Source of the DNA: Paenibacillus glucanolyticus NBRC 15330
GTDB lineage: Bacteria > Bacillota > Bacilli > Paenibacillales > Paenibacillaceae
Direction of reading: 5' to 3'
Length of the DNA: 64,000 nt
Assembly (NCBI RefSeq): GCF_004000885.1
Contig: NZ_BIMC01000010.1
Coordinates: 62,001-126,000, forward strand
Made by a program: the position numbers and the translations under genes. The notes beneath the pieces are model-generated. The model was not told where the DNA came from. It did not search any database and saw only the letters and a list, made by a program, of their open reading frames with translations. Position 1 is the first letter of the stretch, and each line of letters opens with the position of its first letter. Positions 34,901-42,792 of the stretch are shown piece after piece.

Positions 34901-35655
34901 ATCCTCTTCGGAAATCTCTCCACAATGGAAGCCAGCATGGCTACAATGGTCGGATTATCCGGAAGATCCCTCTTCGTATCATTGAGAATGGTATAGGCGT
35001 TCCAATCCTCTTCAGTCAGCATAGGCAATTGACTTATCGGCATATCCATATCATCAATAGCAGCGCTGGCAAGCTGCTCGAAATGCCTGCTGAATTTTAG
35101 GATCGTCTCTTCTTGATACAATGCCCGAGCATAGGAAACATGCAGTATCCACTGATTCATGGTCTCCTCATGAACCATCCAGTTCAGCCAGCTGTGGCCC
35201 TGAGCATGAGCATGGCCATAAACCGTTTGTAGGCTGATCGGCTGACCGTGCAGCCCTTCTATTTCCTGAAGCGATAGATCGGAAAGCTCAATCTGCTCCA
35301 TTTTGGCTGAGATCTGTTTATAAACTTGTGTAAATGTATCACTCCCGCTTAGGTTGATCCTGAGCGGAAGCAGATTCCCCTTCCGATTGTTTACACCGAT
35401 CAGTAAATCGGTATCGTGGGTCATTCGATATAGAAAAACCGCATAGCTTGTCAGCATCCATGTGTTGATGTTGTAAGAATCACGAAGCAGCCTCATCTTA
35501 TCGGTCTCGATATGAAGATGAATCGCCATGCGATTGAGCTCATGCTGCTGAAGATGCGCTGGACCATCAGTGTACAGATAGAATCCCGGTAAAGGTAGCT
35601 GCAGTTCGTTCAACCAATATTCTTTGCCTTGTTCGATCATCAATGTTGTATTCAA
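31939..35655 (-). CDS. Single-module NRPS with terminal thioester reductase (C*-A-T-R)
   Basis: A 1238-aa non-ribosomal peptide synthetase-like enzyme. Residues 1-235 resemble the C-terminal half of a condensation domain and lack the HHxxxDG catalytic motif. Residues 240-755 are an adenylation domain (YIIYTSGSTGKPKG near 388, NLYGPTEITV, YRSGDLVR, PTGKIDR). About 765-845 is a carrier domain with the phosphopantetheine Ser in DIGGYSLKI near 790. From about 868 to the end is an NADPH-dependent reductase (LLTGATGYLGSHLL near 871, and a Y-x3-K pair in VYTNSKLEAEK). The product should be an amino acid or acid released as an aldehyde or alcohol, as in LYS2-type reductases. The TTG start has GGAG about 10 nt upstream. 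No partner modules or phosphopantetheinyl transferase are nearby. Confidence 0.88.
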   Translation of the reverse strand: MNTTLMIEQGKEYWLNELQLPLPGFYLYTDGPAHLQQHELNRMAIHLHIETDKMRLLRDSYNINTWMLTSYAVFLYRMTHDTDLLIGVNNRKGNLLPLRINLSGSDTFTQVYKQISAKMEQIELSDLSLQEIEGLHGQPISLQTVYGHAHAQGHSWLNWMVHEETMNQWILHVSYARALYQEETILKFSRHFEQLASAAIDDMDMPISQLPMLTEEDWNAYTILNDTKRDLPDNPTIVAMLASIVERFPKRIALSSDQEQMTYERLDHVSNQIAHMLISKGLRKGQFVSIFMKRGLDTIVSMLGVLKAGGAYIPLDPSHPDERNAYIIEDTKSAIILTHQNFTAKLDGLLAGFNSKPEFFCLDDQFLQYPTDSCGVQIEAEDLAYIIYTSGSTGKPKGALIAHQGVVNLALANQEKLQMDERDVILQYSTFSFDASVYDIFGSLACGSRLHLLSDEQRFSIDAFTEAVENTSATRVAILPTVFFNQLAAYLPLEEIQKYRNIKSIVVGGEALAGETVRMFQKKLQIPIVNLYGPTEITVVATGHIVDYPVPDDLATVYIGTPFANYELYIVNEHNALCPTCVTGELLISSVGVAKGYLNQPEKTKEAFIQDPIMPESGKQFYRSGDLVRLLPNGQVEYRGRKDSQVKIRGFRIEIGEIEDNLAKHESVKDIAVIPRTDEDGTKILAAFYTSNDGQAASAKELAQFLGQKVPSYMVPKYMCFLDEMPLSPTGKIDRKKLALYELSMDLEADDSQYEAPVNEIQLNVSAAWEKALGQTKISIHDDFFDIGGYSLKILEILVQLKPHYPHLKINDFFVYPTIAKLSERIEELGSAETPAELMDISGQPIQDLAEYPLAFPIRNAFIGCEYTQQHILLTGATGYLGSHLLHELLRQSTATVYCLVRPSQHMEPYARLEQIMTGYFGEGVKSLMDKRVVAIQGDLEQEHLGLRIEDWVWAQQHIDSIIHCGAEVKHFGDSDYFARVNVESTDRLLTLAQSRPHIRFHFISTLGIPEDLALGGQWDAIVAGSGYEESYIENVYTNSKLEAEKLVIKAGMERGIAAAVYRVGNLSCNSESGMFQKNIDNNAFYRMLKGMLLLKKAPDVQWQVDITPINYAGEAITALVLQQETVGRVFHICNPVAIPYEEMVEHFKAIGYDISLMHWKEYETWLLDPQQPKDKEGLELAMAQFEGDGAKNSVYRYTCPQTTEFLLQSGVKCAVPDQQFFRKMVNYASDIGYFVKP

Positions 35656-35701
35656 AAGGTTTCAGCTCCATCTTTTTCTCTACATTTTCTGTTACATCAC
35701 A

Positions 35702-37474
35702 CTATACACGCAATTTGTTAACAAGGACCTCCAGCTCAGCGGATACCTGATTGATCTGCTCGGCAGACTCGAAGATTTTAGTAAAGGACGCCTGCTGTTC
35801 TTGAGCACTGATCCGGATCTCGCCGGACACAGACGAGTTTCGTTCTGCGAGCTCAGCCAACTGTTTAATGGCAGCGGTTATCTGTTCGGTCTCGGCAACC
35901 ATCTCCTGGGTAGCGGCAGACACCTCTTGGATCTGGCTGGTCACCGTATCGGTTGCAAGCAGCATTCCTTTAAACAGCTCGCCGGTTTCTTTAACAACTT
36001 CAATTCCCTTGGCGACGTTATGCTCGCCTTCGCTGATGGCTTCTACCGCAAATGCCGTTTCCTCCTGAATGTAACGGACCAGCTCGATGATCTGGTCTGC
36101 CGATTTTCTGGATTCTTCTGACAGCTTCTTCACTTCGTTCGCTACAACCGCAAAGCCGCGCCCCTCTTCACCCGCTCTTGCCGCCTCAATACCTGCATTG
36201 AGTGATAGCAAATTCGTCTGCGAAGATATTTCGGTGATAACCTGAACGATCTGACCAATCTCATGTGAGCGGTTTTGCAGCTTCTCAATGATTTGGACTG
36301 AATTTTTGACCGAATGATCGATCGAATTCATCTGCTCGATAACCTGCTCTACATTTTGATTGCCTCGCTCCGACTGTTCCTTCATCTGCAAGGAGATTTC
36401 GGAGAGATCCGACGTATTGCCGGCAATGGTCGACACCCCGGACGAAATTTCTTCGAGCGAAACCACGCTCTCGGTAATGGACGTGCTCTGCAGCGCTACT
36501 CGTTCAGACATCTCCTCCATATTCTTGGTGATGACGGAAGAGTTGTTATTATTGACCTCCACAGCAGAGAAGAGGAACTTGGATTGCTCGGCGGATTGCT
36601 CAGATACGGATTTGATCGTTGTCACGAGTTCGTTGATATGACTGACCGTGGTGTTGAACTTGGCATTCACTTGCCCCAATTCATCGTCTCCGGCTTGCAG
36701 TTTGACGGTGAAATCGCCTTTGCTCAGCTTGTCCAACGCCCCCATCAGCGCTTGAATCGGAGCGAAGGTGCGTCTGATCGTAAAATACTGTAAAGCTAAC
36801 ACAACAAGCAAGGTAATAAGCAAAGCCATGACCGTTCTCGTTATTAATTCCTGTTTACCGGATGAGATCAGGCTTGCATCCACGTCGATACCCATGTAAG
36901 CGAAAACCTCGCCGTCGGCGCTCAGGAAAGGATGGAGCACGGTGATCCAGGTACCGTAATTGTCTGTGTACGCTTTGGTATGAACGAGCTTTTTCGTCTC
37001 CAGCATTTCTCTGACGGCATCAGCATGGATTTTAGGCTGTTCGTATAAATCACCAAGGTTCAGATTCTCTTCGGCAAACATGTCGAGAACCGCTGTCGGC
37101 ATAGCCACTATCGAAGTTTTGTTGCCATCCTCTAACTCCGGTCCAAAAATATAGCCCTGCGCAACGTTCGGGTAAAGTACAGATAATTCGTCGAAAATGC
37201 TAATTAATTTCTTCTGGATATCGGCATTTCGGTCCGTTGCCCCTTTTACCGCCACTGCATCCTCAACTGAAACCTTATTGACCAAGGTGCCCATGATTTT
37301 ACCCGAATCTGACTGGAGCTGCTTAGTCAGCACGTTGTCCTGAATATAAAAGCTGGAACCAATAACGATTGCACCCGTGATAATAATATAGAGACTCGTC
37401 CATAACATATTTCTTGTAACGATACTAAGATTCTTAAATCTCAATCCTTTTGAGAACGTTTTAGGCTTGCTCAC
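35702..37474 (-). CDS. Methyl-accepting chemotaxis protein
   Basis: A 590-aa transmembrane chemoreceptor. The order is: helix near 27-47; an extracytoplasmic dCache-like ligand domain (about 50-210, with [11 protein letters not shown] and [13 protein letters not shown]); a second helix near 218-235; HAMP ([19 protein letters not shown]); and a long cytoplasmic coiled coil with the conserved hairpin tip [19 protein letters not shown] near residue 420 that contacts CheA and CheW. The start is a GTG with AAGGAGAG upstream. It is a single gene; the adjacent NRPS is co-directional after 46 bp, but no operon is implied. A SigD-like promoter about 280 bp upstream would tie it to the motility regulon. 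The ligand is unknown. Confidence 0.93.
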   Translation of the reverse strand: MSKPKTFSKGLRFKNLSIVTRNMLWTSLYIIITGAIVIGSSFYIQDNVLTKQLQSDSGKIMGTLVNKVSVEDAVAVKGATDRNADIQKKLISIFDELSVLYPNVAQGYIFGPELEDGNKTSIVAMPTAVLDMFAEENLNLGDLYEQPKIHADAVREMLETKKLVHTKAYTDNYGTWITVLHPFLSADGEVFAYMGIDVDASLISSGKQELITRTVMALLITLLVVLALQYFTIRRTFAPIQALMGALDKLSKGDFTVKLQAGDDELGQVNAKFNTTVSHINELVTTIKSVSEQSAEQSKFLFSAVEVNNNNSSVITKNMEEMSERVALQSTSITESVVSLEEISSGVSTIAGNTSDLSEISLQMKEQSERGNQNVEQVIEQMNSIDHSVKNSVQIIEKLQNRSHEIGQIVQVITEISSQTNLLSLNAGIEAARAGEEGRGFAVVANEVKKLSEESRKSADQIIELVRYIQEETAFAVEAISEGEHNVAKGIEVVKETGELFKGMLLATDTVTSQIQEVSAATQEMVAETEQITAAIKQLAELAERNSSVSGEIRISAQEQQASFTKIFESAEQINQVSAELEVLVNKLRV

Positions 37475-37752
37475 TCGGTGTCTCTCCTTTGATATCTCTT
37501 ATGTATTTCATTTTGGCTAGGGCTTTCTCTATCAGGCTTTTTCACCACCTACTTTCCTAGACATCGTGAATAATTTCGGTGCTTTTCATGAATTGATTAC
37601 ATTTTTCATAAAAGGTCATATGTAAAGATCACTTCCCTCCAAAGTTCTTCTGGCTTTGCACATTTCACTCATTATTTGTGTTAAGTGAAAAATCCGTTCA
37701 ATAGACAGAACTACCGTATAAACTCATAAACCTTACATCTTTTGTACTATAA

Positions 37753-37779
37753 TAATCGGCTTATATGCGTAAAATCTTA
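37753..37779 (-). promoter_or_regulatory. SigD-like (flagellar) promoter
   Basis: On the minus strand TAAG (37776-37779), 15 bp, GCCGATTA (37753-37760). This is close to the SigD consensus TAAA-N15-GCCGATAT and precedes a chemoreceptor gene, a typical SigD target. The roughly 270-nt leader is longer than usual. Confidence 0.5.
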
Positions 37780-37896
37780 ATACTTTAGTAATATAAACTT
37801 ACAAAAAAATGTTATTTTCGACAACGGTTCGAATTTTATAGATATTCCTATTTCAAAATAACCATGCTGTCTCCGTCTGCCTGGCAAACAGAAAAA

Positions 37897-37915
37897 GACC
37901 GCGATATACGCGGTC
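37897..37915 (-). terminator. Terminator of receptor-peptide operon (CCGCG hairpin family)
   Basis: GACCGCG / CGCGGTC with a 5-nt loop and a T-run on the minus strand, about 90 bp after the peptide gene stop. Confidence 0.85.
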
Positions 37916-38004
37916 CCGGGTGTTGGATTACCATCTTGGAATGGAATCCTCTTTTCAATTTTCCTTTTATAGCCTGCATATGCTCGATAGACGAATATTA
38001 AGTA

Positions 38005-38154
38005 TTACCAGCCGCCTTCACCATGCTGTGGACTTGCAGCAGTATAAGGCTTCTTAATAATCGGACTCGCTTCATTCCCTGAAATCATAACATTGGGTAA
38101 TGTAACAATGACCAGACTAGCAATTAACAACAGTGACACTAACTTTTTCTTCAT
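38005..38154 (-). CDS. Exported signalling propeptide (Phr/AimP/AloP-like)
   Basis: A 49-codon gene. The protein has a KKK N-terminus, a hydrophobic export signal (LVSLLLIASLVIVTLP), a short hydrophilic stretch and the C-terminal end SPQHGEGGW. This is the layout of RRNPP propeptides, which are exported, processed near the C-terminus and re-imported by an oligopeptide permease. An excellent ribosome site (AAGGAGG) lies 11-12 nt before the ATG. The ATG lies inside the 3' end of the receptor gene: the two overlap by 38 nt in different frames, as in many Rap-Phr and AimR-AimP pairs. A terminator follows. The mature peptide is likely some portion of the last 6-12 residues; the exact cut cannot be read from sequence. 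Confidence 0.8.
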   Translation of the reverse strand: MKKKLVSLLLIASLVIVTLPNVMISGNEASPIIKKPYTAASPQHGEGGW

Positions 38155-39523
38155 CTTGATCGTAGACCTCCTTCATGAATGCAGCGTATTTTTGAAGATC
38201 AGAATAATCTATTTGGGATCGAATTTTCTCGATTGTGCTGCAGCACCTTACGATATTTGCTGTATTATTGATTTTATATGAAACTGCCAAACTATCCAAT
38301 ATATATCGAACGCCATTATGAATATTATTTCTTCGGAGATAATATAAACCTACATCTGTCAAAAAGTTTGCAAAGCGATCATCAAAAAATTGAGTCGTAT
38401 AACTTCCAACATTCTCACTTCTTTCGAGCTGATCCATGATAATGTTCTTGAACCGTTCAAGATATTTATCGATATCGAATCGATAAATATTTGCGGCTTG
38501 AACAATTTTAAATAAGGCCATCAGCACCTCGTTCTTGCGAACCGAAACATAATCTACGTACTCTTCCAATACATCCGTATTCCCAGACATTAACTGGTAG
38601 AGATACTTGTTTCCAATGGCCCAGTCCTTGAATTGTTTCTTGGTTTGCTCAGATTCTTCATCCGTTTCTACAACCCAGCTAAGATCTTCATAAGAGGAAA
38701 CGTAATACAGAGCTTTTTCATAATCAGCATCTTCGGCTGAGATAGCCCCTAGCATTAAGTTTGCATATAAAATGTAACCAAATAGTGGCTTTGCAGGCTC
38801 TATGGTCTTCTTTCTCTGGCTCTTTCGGTTCACTTTCTGTTCATATAGATTTTTTGAAACATGACCCATCAATTTTGCATAATATCTTGCTTTTGTCCAT
38901 TTTCGTAAAGATAAAAATAAATTCGCGAGATCCTTTAAAGCATCAAGTTGCTCAGCTTCTCCTAAGCGTAAAATGTAAGATTCAAGTTGTAAAGCGCACT
39001 CTAAATTATGCTCTTGATTCTTAGTTAATGAGCATGTAAAGATTCTGTACTGGCATAAGGCTAATCTCTCAGCATGCTGGTACCTTTCACTTTCAGCCAC
39101 TTTCCGGTAGATAATCACTGCAGCATCTTTATAACCTTCTTCAAATAAATGTTCTGCACAATCAAAAAGATGCGATGCATAACTAAGACTGTCCATCATG
39201 AGGCTGACGACTTGGTCTACAATTTGTAATTTCCCGAGCTCGGCGCAACTCTGGATAAAAGGCCCAAGCCGTCGCCAGTCAAGAGAAGACAAGCTGCAAC
39301 TTTCTGTCGCATATAATGAATAAAAATATCCTTTTTCAAGATTCATAGCCTTGGTTATTAAATCAAGACTTGATACAGAAATCGTTTGCTGTCCATTTAT
39401 GATTCTGCTGAGTGTTCCCGAGTTGATTCCCGATTTATCTGCAAAGAAGGAGATTGTCAGATTCTCTTGCTTTAAATATCTTAATAATTCTGCACTAATC
39501 GTCTTGTTGTCTGTAGGTTCCAA
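38117..39523 (-). CDS. RRNPP-type (AimR/AloR-like) peptide-responsive regulator
   Basis: A 468-aa cytoplasmic regulator. Residues 8-60 form an XRE-like helix-turn-helix (LTISFFADKSGINSGTLSRI, then SVSSLDLITKAM). The remainder is helical with TPR-like pairs such as AVIIYRKVAESERYQHAERL, ARYYAKLMGHVSKNLYEQ, YEKALYYVSSYEDLSW and LYYLRRNNIHNGVRYILDSL. This is the architecture of receptors that bind short secreted peptides (NprR, PlcR, AimR). The start is a TTG with GGGGGG about 8 nt upstream. The gene is followed by an overlapping propeptide gene. The AimR-like Alo receptors of Paenibacillus polymyxa are the nearest relatives I know of by layout. The targets are unknown; neighbours include a chemoreceptor and a divergent MarR gene. 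Confidence 0.85.
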   Translation of the reverse strand: MEPTDNKTISAELLRYLKQENLTISFFADKSGINSGTLSRIINGQQTISVSSLDLITKAMNLEKGYFYSLYATESCSLSSLDWRRLGPFIQSCAELGKLQIVDQVVSLMMDSLSYASHLFDCAEHLFEEGYKDAAVIIYRKVAESERYQHAERLALCQYRIFTCSLTKNQEHNLECALQLESYILRLGEAEQLDALKDLANLFLSLRKWTKARYYAKLMGHVSKNLYEQKVNRKSQRKKTIEPAKPLFGYILYANLMLGAISAEDADYEKALYYVSSYEDLSWVVETDEESEQTKKQFKDWAIGNKYLYQLMSGNTDVLEEYVDYVSVRKNEVLMALFKIVQAANIYRFDIDKYLERFKNIIMDQLERSENVGSYTTQFFDDRFANFLTDVGLYYLRRNNIHNGVRYILDSLAVSYKINNTANIVRCCSTIEKIRSQIDYSDLQKYAAFMKEVYDQDEEKVSVTVVNC

Positions 39524-39744
39524 TAAGATCCCCCCAGATCTATAATTTAATGTATAAATATACCAATGGTCAATATTATTTAGATATATATCTGAGACTC
39601 TTATTACTAATGATCGGATTCATTGTCATTATCATTAATATCACAAACCATACCGATTTCTCTAAACTCCAATATCGTTAAAACGTTTACCCTACCTGCA
39701 AATCTGTGCTAACAAAGCTTCAATCGCAATTCCTGCATACAAAA

Positions 39745-39777
39745 AACCACCACAAAAACCATGGGTATGTGGTGGTT
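39745..39777 (-). terminator. Terminator-like hairpin upstream of the receptor gene
   Basis: AACCACCACA / TGTGGTGGTT (10-bp stem), followed on the minus strand by six T. No minus-strand gene ends here, so it may be an attenuator in the receptor leader, the end of a small RNA, or a block against transcription from the right. Confidence 0.6.
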
Positions 39778-39814
39778 GTATACATATGGGATTAAATATC
39801 TTAAAGTTTACATA

Positions 39815-39843
39815 TTGAGTAACCTATCGAATATCTTTATAAT
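39815..39843 (+). promoter_or_regulatory. Promoter of marR-type gene
   Basis: TTGAGT (39815-39820), 17-bp spacer, TATAAT (39838-39843): a strong SigA-type promoter 37 bp before the TTG start. Confidence 0.75.
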
Positions 39844-39879
39844 CAAGATACCCACATTTAAGAAGGAGGTCTCGGGCTT

Positions 39880-40374
39880 TTGTCAAGCAAACAGCAAGAT
39901 CAACCAACAGATCTGCAGGAAAATCTCACCTTGCGCATGCGGAGACTCGGAACCCGAACGGTGCTTTACCAGCAGCAGGTAGCTTCCTCCCTCGGGTTAT
40001 ACAATAATGACTTTATCTCCATCGATATCCTTCATGAAAAAGGCCCCATTACAGCCGGGGAACTCTCCAAACTAACCGGGCTTACGACAGGCAGCGTAAC
40101 TGCATTAATTGACAGGCTAGAAAAAAGCGGGTATGTTCGCAGGGAAAATGATCCCAAAGACCGCCGTAAAGTGATTATTGTTCCCTTATATGAAGATAAA
40201 GAAGAGGTCAGCGAAACTTACCTGAAGCTTTATGCGTCCATGATGGATCTGGCTTCCAGTTATACGGAAGAGGAGCTTGAACTCATTACACAATTCCTAG
40301 GCAAAGCAAGCACGGTATTGGAAGAGCAGATCCAACATCTCAGCTCCACCGCACGAAGCAAATCTTCTTCCTGA
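39880..40374 (+). CDS. MarR family transcriptional regulator
   Basis: A 164-aa winged-helix regulator. The DNA-binding core (about residues 45-110) has the MarR pattern GPITAGELSKLTGLTTGSVT, the recognition helix ALIDRLEKSGYV, and the wing RRENDPKDRRKVII containing the conserved D-x-R-R. The flanking helices form the dimer interface. It uses a TTG start with AAGGAGG about 11-12 nt upstream. It has its own promoter and is monocistronic, ending before the hairpin at 40389. Such proteins respond to phenolic compounds, drugs or oxidants; no partner exporter is next to it, so the target is unknown. Confidence 0.9.
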   Translation: MSSKQQDQPTDLQENLTLRMRRLGTRTVLYQQQVASSLGLYNNDFISIDILHEKGPITAGELSKLTGLTTGSVTALIDRLEKSGYVRRENDPKDRRKVIIVPLYEDKEEVSETYLKLYASMMDLASSYTEEELELITQFLGKASTVLEEQIQHLSSTARSKSSS

Positions 40375-40388
40375 GAGCATGAGGCAAG

Positions 40389-40441
40389 AAGAAGGGCGAT
40401 ACTCCGACAAGTCATGGTGACTCTGGAGTATCGCCCTTCTT
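40389..40441. terminator. Shared terminator hairpin between marR and brxC
   Basis: A perfect 17-bp stem (AAGAAGGGCGATACTCC / GGAGTATCGCCCTTCTT) with a 19-nt loop between two convergent genes. T-tracts are short on both sides. Confidence 0.7.
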
Positions 40442-40443
40442 AT

Positions 40444-40782
40444 TTAGTCCAATACAGCGGTTATATGCTCGGTCGTAATCGCCCAGTGCGAAGCCGTCCA
40501 ATACTTGGCCTTGTCCTTCACACAGATAATTTGTGGCGACTCGTGCTTTACGTTCAGATCTTCGGCAATTTTATTGGAAACCGGGCGGGATTCGATGACT
40601 TTAACCAGAGTATAATCGACATCACCATTCGGTGTCTTTTTCAAATAAGAATCGTATTCCGCAAGAGCATTGGAGCTAACCGGACAAGTTGTACTGTGCT
40701 TCAAAATAACTTGACCGCGCTCTGAGGATTTCTCCAGAATCGCATTCCATTCTTCCAGTGTCGTGATTTCATTCCATTGCAT
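40444..40782 (-). CDS. brxC: Monothiol bacilliredoxin BrxC (YtxJ)
   Basis: A 112-aa thioredoxin-fold protein of the YtxJ family, which removes bacillithiol from S-bacillithiolated proteins after oxidative stress. The active-site segment HSTTCPVSSNALAEY near residues 29-43 has the single conserved Cys of the TCP-x-S motif. ESRPVSNKIAEDLNVKHESPQ contains the cis-Pro region before the last strand (Pro near residue 83). There is no signal peptide, as expected for a cytosolic protein. The ATG has GGGGAG upstream. Bacillithiol use is typical of Bacillus and Paenibacillus relatives. It is a single gene. Confidence 0.85.
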   Translation of the reverse strand: MQWNEITTLEEWNAILEKSSERGQVILKHSTTCPVSSNALAEYDSYLKKTPNGDVDYTLVKVIESRPVSNKIAEDLNVKHESPQIICVKDKAKYWTASHWAITTEHITAVLD

Positions 40783-40898
40783 GTATTATTCTCCCCTTTG
40801 ATGATATTCTTGCATGTATTTCTTCTATTATATAGCCAAAAGCTATTATAAACATAAACCGCCCAGTCTCTCTTGTCCAGAATTACAACTCTTATTCG

Positions 40899-42614
40899 CT
40901 ATGATTCTTCATCCGCTACCCGAATCGTGTCACGGCCGGAACGCTTCGCTTCATAGAGCGCCCGGTCGGCCATTTTCAAGAGTCTCTTCAACTCTGAATC
41001 CCACCATATCTCTGCTTCGCCATCATTCGCTATAGGTTCAAGCTCCACGGACCGCTGCAGGTTAAATGGAGCAACCGTTCTTACCGCTTCTGAACCGCCG
41101 TCTTCTTCATTCTCGGTCCCAGAGCGGCTCCTAGAGCTTGAGTTCACCGAGGCGATGCCAAAGCTGGCTGTAATCTGCAGCGGACCTTCCGGTGTAACCA
41201 ACGGCTGCGCCACGAGTTTAGTACGAATACGCTGTGCTGCCGCTTCAGCCTCAGACGGTGTCATATCCGGCATTGCGATAGCAAACTCCTCTCCGCCATA
41301 ACGGGCGAATAAATCCTCAAGACGAAGTGCCTTCCGGGTCACCATAACAACATGCAGCAGCGCCTGATCGCCAATATCATGGCCAAACACATCGTTAATC
41401 CGCTTAAAATAATCGATATCAAACAGCAGGAAAGCCAATGGCTCCCGATGGAGGACAGCACGGCTCAGGATCGCTCGACTCAGCTTCATGAAGTGTGCCC
41501 GATTATAAATTTGGGTTAGTCCATCATAATATGCCATCTGCAGGAGCTCCTCCTGAAGCCGCGCCCTTTCCGTGACGTCGATGAGGACAATGAGTCGTCC
41601 TGCCTCCCGTCCCCGCTGATTGCGTACAGTGGAAGACCTGATCTGGTACTTGAACATTTTGCCCCCGACCTGCCACTGGATTTCCTGAATATCCGCATCT
41701 CCATTGTCGCTGACTCTGCTGTCCTCCAAACAGAAGACCGGCTCCACGGTTGCGTGATGCTGCCATAAATCATGTAAAGGCTCGCCGATTACTGATGCAC
41801 TAAGTTCAGGCATCATGGATGCTGCCGCAGGATTGAAATCAACCAATCTGCTGTCCAGATCCAATACGAGCACACCGTCACGCATACTCGCAAAAAGATT
41901 GTCCCTTGCAATCGGCGCTACATGAAACAAACCTTTAGAGGTGAGCGCCCAGAGATACAGTGCGGAAGTTATGGTCATGATGACCGGAATCGGGTCTATT
42001 CCATCTGGCGTAAGACCGCCAAGGTAAAGGAAATCGCCGATCAAGGGCAGGATAAGACCGATGAGCATGGTGCCAAGCTGTAACCGGTAGGATGGCATCC
42101 TGCGCCAGCTGCGCAGCAGCAGTATCACTCCACCGATCAAACAAGCGAAAGTATATGCGCCCTGGATGATATACCAAGGCCCTACGATCACATCCACCTT
42201 CAGGCCGGAGATACCTGTGCGGAGCACGATATCTCGGTAATAAAGATGATGCCATTCGTTTGTCATGACCAGCAGCATCGTCACGACGGGAATGGCAAAC
42301 ATGGCAATCTGGAGATCACGCCTCAAATATCGTTCCATGCCCAGATAGGACAGAATGATTAACAGATTAAGGGGTGGCAGAAATGGCATGCCCAAGTATT
42401 CAATCTTGATCCAGAATTGAATTTCCTGAAGCGAATCGCTTGCCAACTCCAGAGCAGCACCAAACGTATAAATCGCCGCCATCATACTGAAGACAAAGAA
42501 GGTTTTGACTGTTGCCAGCTTCGAACGTCCCGACAGCGCGTACAGACTCATAATAATATTCAATACGCCTGCAGCGACAATAAGGGTAATGATAGCCGAG
42601 TAAGGTGTTCCCAT
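40899..42614 (-). CDS. Membrane diguanylate cyclase (7TM-PAS-GGDEF)
   Basis: A 571-aa c-di-GMP synthase. The first 215 residues form seven membrane helices of the histidine-kinase-type 7TM sensor (starting ITLIVAAGVLNIIMSLYAL). A PAS-like domain follows (about 225-345, DGVLVLDLDSRLVDFNPAA), and a C-terminal GGDEF domain (about 360-565) whose active loop reads YGGEEFAIAMP near residue 436, an active GGEEF variant. The RxxD inhibitory site is not obvious. The domain includes a low-complexity Ser/Arg/Glu/Gly-rich insertion (SSSRSRSGTENEEDGGS) in the second half, which is unusual. The ATG has GGAG upstream. Likely role: switching between motile and biofilm states. Confidence 0.9.
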   Translation of the reverse strand: MGTPYSAIITLIVAAGVLNIIMSLYALSGRSKLATVKTFFVFSMMAAIYTFGAALELASDSLQEIQFWIKIEYLGMPFLPPLNLLIILSYLGMERYLRRDLQIAMFAIPVVTMLLVMTNEWHHLYYRDIVLRTGISGLKVDVIVGPWYIIQGAYTFACLIGGVILLLRSWRRMPSYRLQLGTMLIGLILPLIGDFLYLGGLTPDGIDPIPVIMTITSALYLWALTSKGLFHVAPIARDNLFASMRDGVLVLDLDSRLVDFNPAAASMMPELSASVIGEPLHDLWQHHATVEPVFCLEDSRVSDNGDADIQEIQWQVGGKMFKYQIRSSTVRNQRGREAGRLIVLIDVTERARLQEELLQMAYYDGLTQIYNRAHFMKLSRAILSRAVLHREPLAFLLFDIDYFKRINDVFGHDIGDQALLHVVMVTRKALRLEDLFARYGGEEFAIAMPDMTPSEAEAAAQRIRTKLVAQPLVTPEGPLQITASFGIASVNSSSRSRSGTENEEDGGSEAVRTVAPFNLQRSVELEPIANDGEAEIWWDSELKRLLKMADRALYEAKRSGRDTIRVADEES

Positions 42615-42792
42615 TTATGTAGGCTCCAAATCTGCATGTGGTTAACCGGCCAGATGACAACCGATCGACTCTTAATCCGATGTTACCATAGTGTACCTAT
42701 CGGAACAATATTCCTTCCATTAGCAGCTTGATATCATACCTGCAATTTTGGGTACATCCTAACCCCTTTTATAATCAGCCGCGGCATTCACC

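Larger units (their letters stand above)
37475..38004. other. Intergenic region with promoter and terminator
   Basis: A 530-bp AT-rich gap holding a SigD-like promoter for the chemoreceptor (37753-37779) and the terminator of the receptor-peptide operon (37897-37915). No other gene is seen. Confidence 0.6.
39524..39879. other. Divergent regulatory region between RRNPP receptor and marR
   Basis: A 356-bp AT-rich region with the MarR promoter (39815-39843) and a terminator-like hairpin oriented toward the receptor gene (39745-39777). No gene is seen. Confidence 0.6.

Noticed and set aside
39617-39645. TCATTATCATT stretch resembling a Fur site upstream of the peptide receptor
   Set aside because: The two halves are not an inverted repeat, and the region is simply AT-rich; fewer matches than the three accepted boxes.
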